This document shows positions 60,608-64,000 of a stretch of 64,000 nucleotides of DNA, piece by piece. Position numbers and translations under genes: made by a program. Source of the stretch: Karstenula rhodostoma CBS 690.94 (taxonomy: Eukaryota > Ascomycota > Dothideomycetes > Pleosporales > Didymosphaeriaceae); the NCBI GenBank assembly GCA_010093485.1, contig MU001493.1:529599-593598 (forward strand). Reading direction: 5' to 3'. A model generated the notes under the pieces. It made no database searches, was not told the origin of the DNA, and saw nothing but the letters and a program-made list of their open reading frames with translations. Within the stretch, counting starts at the first letter, position 1. Every line of letters begins with the position of its first letter.

Positions 60608-62374
60608 ATGGCGCCTCGCTGCGGCGTTGAGAATTGTCGTTCGCGAAAATACGAAGAGGGCGAGGATGGATACCTTTACTGCGAAAACGGGCACCGCAAG
60701 GGCGTACGTAGGGCGCAGCCAGGTCAACAAGCTTTAGCTTACCAATTCGCAGGAACAAATCGCAGGAGAGGACGAGGACCAGTTTGAGACGGCGATCAGA
60801 GTAACGACCCGGAAGAAGGTCGACAAGGAGGAGTCGGAGAAACCTGAGAAAAGTACGTGCACCACCAAACTCAAGTTGCCTTGAAATTTTCTATTACTAT
60901 GGTTACACGTGACACGGATCTAATATGCGTAGTCTACACGGGAACCAAGGGGATCGACCTTTATGTGAAATGCCTCCAACTTATCCTCCGCCACCAGTTG
61001 GCATACCTGATTCAAAAGAAAGGACTGCCAGCTGAGCTCGAAACAGTTGTCCAAGACTTGTGGACCCTTCGCATCCTCCAGCTAGGTCACAAGATCAGGA
61101 ATGAAAGTCAAGACTCAGGGTCTTCCCAAGTGTTCAGCACACAAGAAAGCGAAACAGAAGCCGATGACGATCCTCTGATCTTGCCTGCGAGAAAGAAAAA
61201 GCTACAAGAGAATCCGACGCTTATCGACTGCCTCGCATTATGCTACTTGGGCACACTCACACTTCGATTGCCCGTGACGCCCGGCGATATCTACACATGG
61301 ACTACAGAGGAGGACATGCCGTATCTGAATGCCATACGCCTCATAACTCCACCCATGAGAAATCGATTGCCAGCAACGTACCACAGTGCCTTTAGTCCCT
61401 ATTCCCTCCTCAATCTCAGACGCTTTTATACCGCCTACGCCAACCTGCTAGCCGGATTTGAACTAAAGTACTCGATTGCCTGGCCGGCGCTCAATGTTCC
61501 TGTTCTTCTATTTCGCTATCTGAAGGATCTCGCGCTCCCGCTTGAAGTATACGATGCGACTATCCGTTTGGGCGAGAAACTCGGATACGACTTTGCGCTC
61601 TATGTCAGTCCCAGACAGAAGCTCGACATCACGAGCCTGCCCGAGGCCCGACTGATATCCTGTCTCGTAATATGCGTCAAGCTCATTTTTCCTTTCGATG
61701 ATACCAAACGCCATCCGCGATCCGTCACCGAGCCTGCAGCGACATCAGTAGACTGGGCTGCGTGGTCTCGACTGATGAAAGCCGCGAGAGTGGAGGAGCG
61801 TGGAGGCCGGCACCGGTACACGACAGAAGAGCTGACCAAGGTTGAAGAGAAAGACGTGTTTTCTATGTCGGGCGGAGAGCTCGACCAGTACCTTGACTTC
61901 TACCTTGCCAACTTCGTGGATGAGATGAACATCCAGTCGAAATCGTCCGACGACGCCTTCCAAGCTGCAATGTACAGTCTTTTCCCTGTCGCACCTGACC
62001 CTGCTTCTCAGCCTCAGAAAACGTCCGCAGACCTACAACACGAGAAGAAGCTCGAGCTCGTGAGGGCGGTGCATGATACGACGGAAGAGGTTAGAGCTGT
62101 AGCAGACGATGAAGGTGTGGAGGTGATGAGGCCGGGAGCACGGTATGCTGAATACACAAAAGAAAGCAATATGCCGCTGCATGCTGCGAGGTTTTACGAG
62201 GAGGCAGCTAGGATCTCCGGGCTTACGCTCGAAATGCTTATCAGATGTGTGTGGCATATTGAGCGGAAGATTGCGCGTGAGCAGAGCAGACGGAAGCAAG
62301 CCGTGTCAGAGGAAAACGCAGCAGAAGAAGTGGAAAGCCCGGAGGTGGAAATGCTGGATGCAGATGACGACTAA
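60608..62374 (+). CDS. rrn7: RNA polymerase I core factor subunit Rrn7 (TFIIB-like, TAF1B family)
   Basis: Exons 60608-60703, 60753-60852 and 60933-62374 give 545 residues. The N-terminal zinc ribbon is C5-x4-C10...C26-x2-H-type (CGVENC, then YLYCENGHRKG), as in Rrn7. The second splice restores IYTGTKGIDLYVKCLQLILRHQ, the start of the cyclin-fold region. A Ser/Asp-rich insert (residues about 140-165) follows. The protein recruits RNA polymerase I to rDNA promoters in the nucleolus. The short exon 2 holds the acidic and basic linker. A start inside exon 3 would lose the zinc ribbon. Confidence 0.9.
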
Positions 62375-62664
62375 GCGGTGCGGTGACGGGGGGAGTTGGA
62401 TGGGCGTCGCAGCACCGGAGACCATTAATACACGACAAGTAGTATATACGATACCCAAAGCTCTGCAGCTCCTTTCTTTGATTTTCAAAACAAGACGGTC
62501 CCGCAAGATGCCGGTGTTCGTGTTGGTTGCCCGAGGAAGTCACGCCACGTGATCACGGCTAGCGCCTGTCTTCGCTAAGCGAGCCGCCGCACCGCACTGA
62601 AGCTCGCTCAAATCGCTCTTCGCCTACAACTCGTGAACTTCATCAAGATAGCAGCATCGACACC
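62375..62664. promoter_or_regulatory. promoter of the ubiquitin-L40 gene
   Basis: 290 bases, GC-rich with a CT/CA-rich leader; no TATA box noticed. Confidence 0.45.
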
Positions 62665-63261
<597 letters not shown>

Positions 63262-64000
63262 TCGGCTCACCCCCTGGCGTATCGGTGCGACGGATGGGAC
63301 ACGGGAAACGAGTGCGACGATTGCTATGCTATACGGAAAGCCTGCCAACGAGCAAGGATGGGGCGTGGATTCGTGGCACTTGTGCATGCATGGATGGCGG
63401 CGTCCGTACCTTTTTAACGATCGAGGTTCCGGCTGGGCGATGAGAGGATCGCTGTTCATGTAGATTGAATCGATCACTCGGCAATGCAAGGCTTTTTTCA
63501 CTTCCCTGTGTGCGTGTTCGACATACTTTTGAAGTTACACTTGACGGTGGCGGGATCATGGTCACGTGTTCCCGCGCCACATTCGCATCGCGGTGACGTC
63601 ATGCAGTGTTTACATTCTGTCCGAGACAAACACCGCGGAATGCGAAAATACAATTTGGATGATATATGCAACGAAAACAAGCCATCTACATTTACACACC
63701 ATCCAACTCTTTCAATAACACGTCTGCATTGTCCTAAATCACATTTCATGCCTCGTACCTCGTTACCGCCGCCCCTCCTTTCAAGAAAAAGAAAAGAAAC
63801 GGCACATAACGCAAAACTTTTCCATCTCGTCCACCGTATCCCAGCATCATCGACTAAACCCCCCAGAGAAGCAGACGGCAACAGTCAACCTCCCTCCGCT
63901 CCCCTAACGACCCAGGCACATCAAAACCGAAAGCAAAAAGAACACAAAACACACCCTCCCATATATACGACCATCCCTTCCTCTCGCACAACCAAAGCAG
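63262..64000. other. 3' flank and window end
   Basis: About 740 bases after the ubiquitin-L40 stop. Only short frames and CA/CT-rich sequence toward the end; possibly the 3' or 5' region of a gene beyond the window. Confidence 0.4.

Overview
This is a filamentous ascomycete (Pezizomycotina) nuclear segment. Most genes have short introns (about 45-130 bp, GT..AG), promoters and leaders are CT-rich, and the one transposon carries the C-to-T/G-to-A decay typical of repeat-induced point mutation (RIP). Gene content would suit a Dothideomycete, but that class call is an inference. Spliced models were built by hand; for the main genes the exon lengths sum to a whole number of codons.

Left part (1-18.6 kb): a decayed HET-protein C-terminus, a 1982-residue ZNFX1/Hrr1-type RNA helicase with CCCH, NF-X1 and RZ zinc fingers, a secreted type-B carboxylesterase, an empty or decayed stretch, a full-length ABC-C transporter on the minus strand, and a small Ser/Pro-rich protein with four FLS motifs.

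Middle (18.6-38.5 kb): a low-complexity intergenic zone with a 31-base A run; a group III G-protein alpha subunit (minus) head-to-head with the HOG1-type MAP kinase (plus); the AVL9 trafficking protein; and a Ure2-like glutathione S-transferase whose last exon is split by a complete 7.2-kb Ty1/copia LTR retrotransposon. That element has 158-bp LTRs and a 5-bp target duplication, and it is riddled with RIP stops.

Right part (38.6-64 kb): a secreted FAD-dependent oxidase; an accessory patch holding three paralogous small Cys/His-rich proteins, an LRNRIY-type protein, an AtuA-family relic and an APH-fold kinase; a GH27 alpha-galactosidase; acetyl-CoA hydrolase Ach1; a frameshifted DUF6601 membrane-protein gene; and a conserved housekeeping block (COG3, eIF5A, RRN7, ubiquitin-L40).

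Signalling (G-alpha, Hog1), Golgi trafficking (AVL9, COG3) and ribosome-related genes (RRN7, L40, eIF5A) form the stable core. The accessory patch at 41-49 kb and the retrotransposon insertion are the unusual parts. The best candidate for something undescribed is the three-member Cys/His-rich family at 41.5-48.5 kb.
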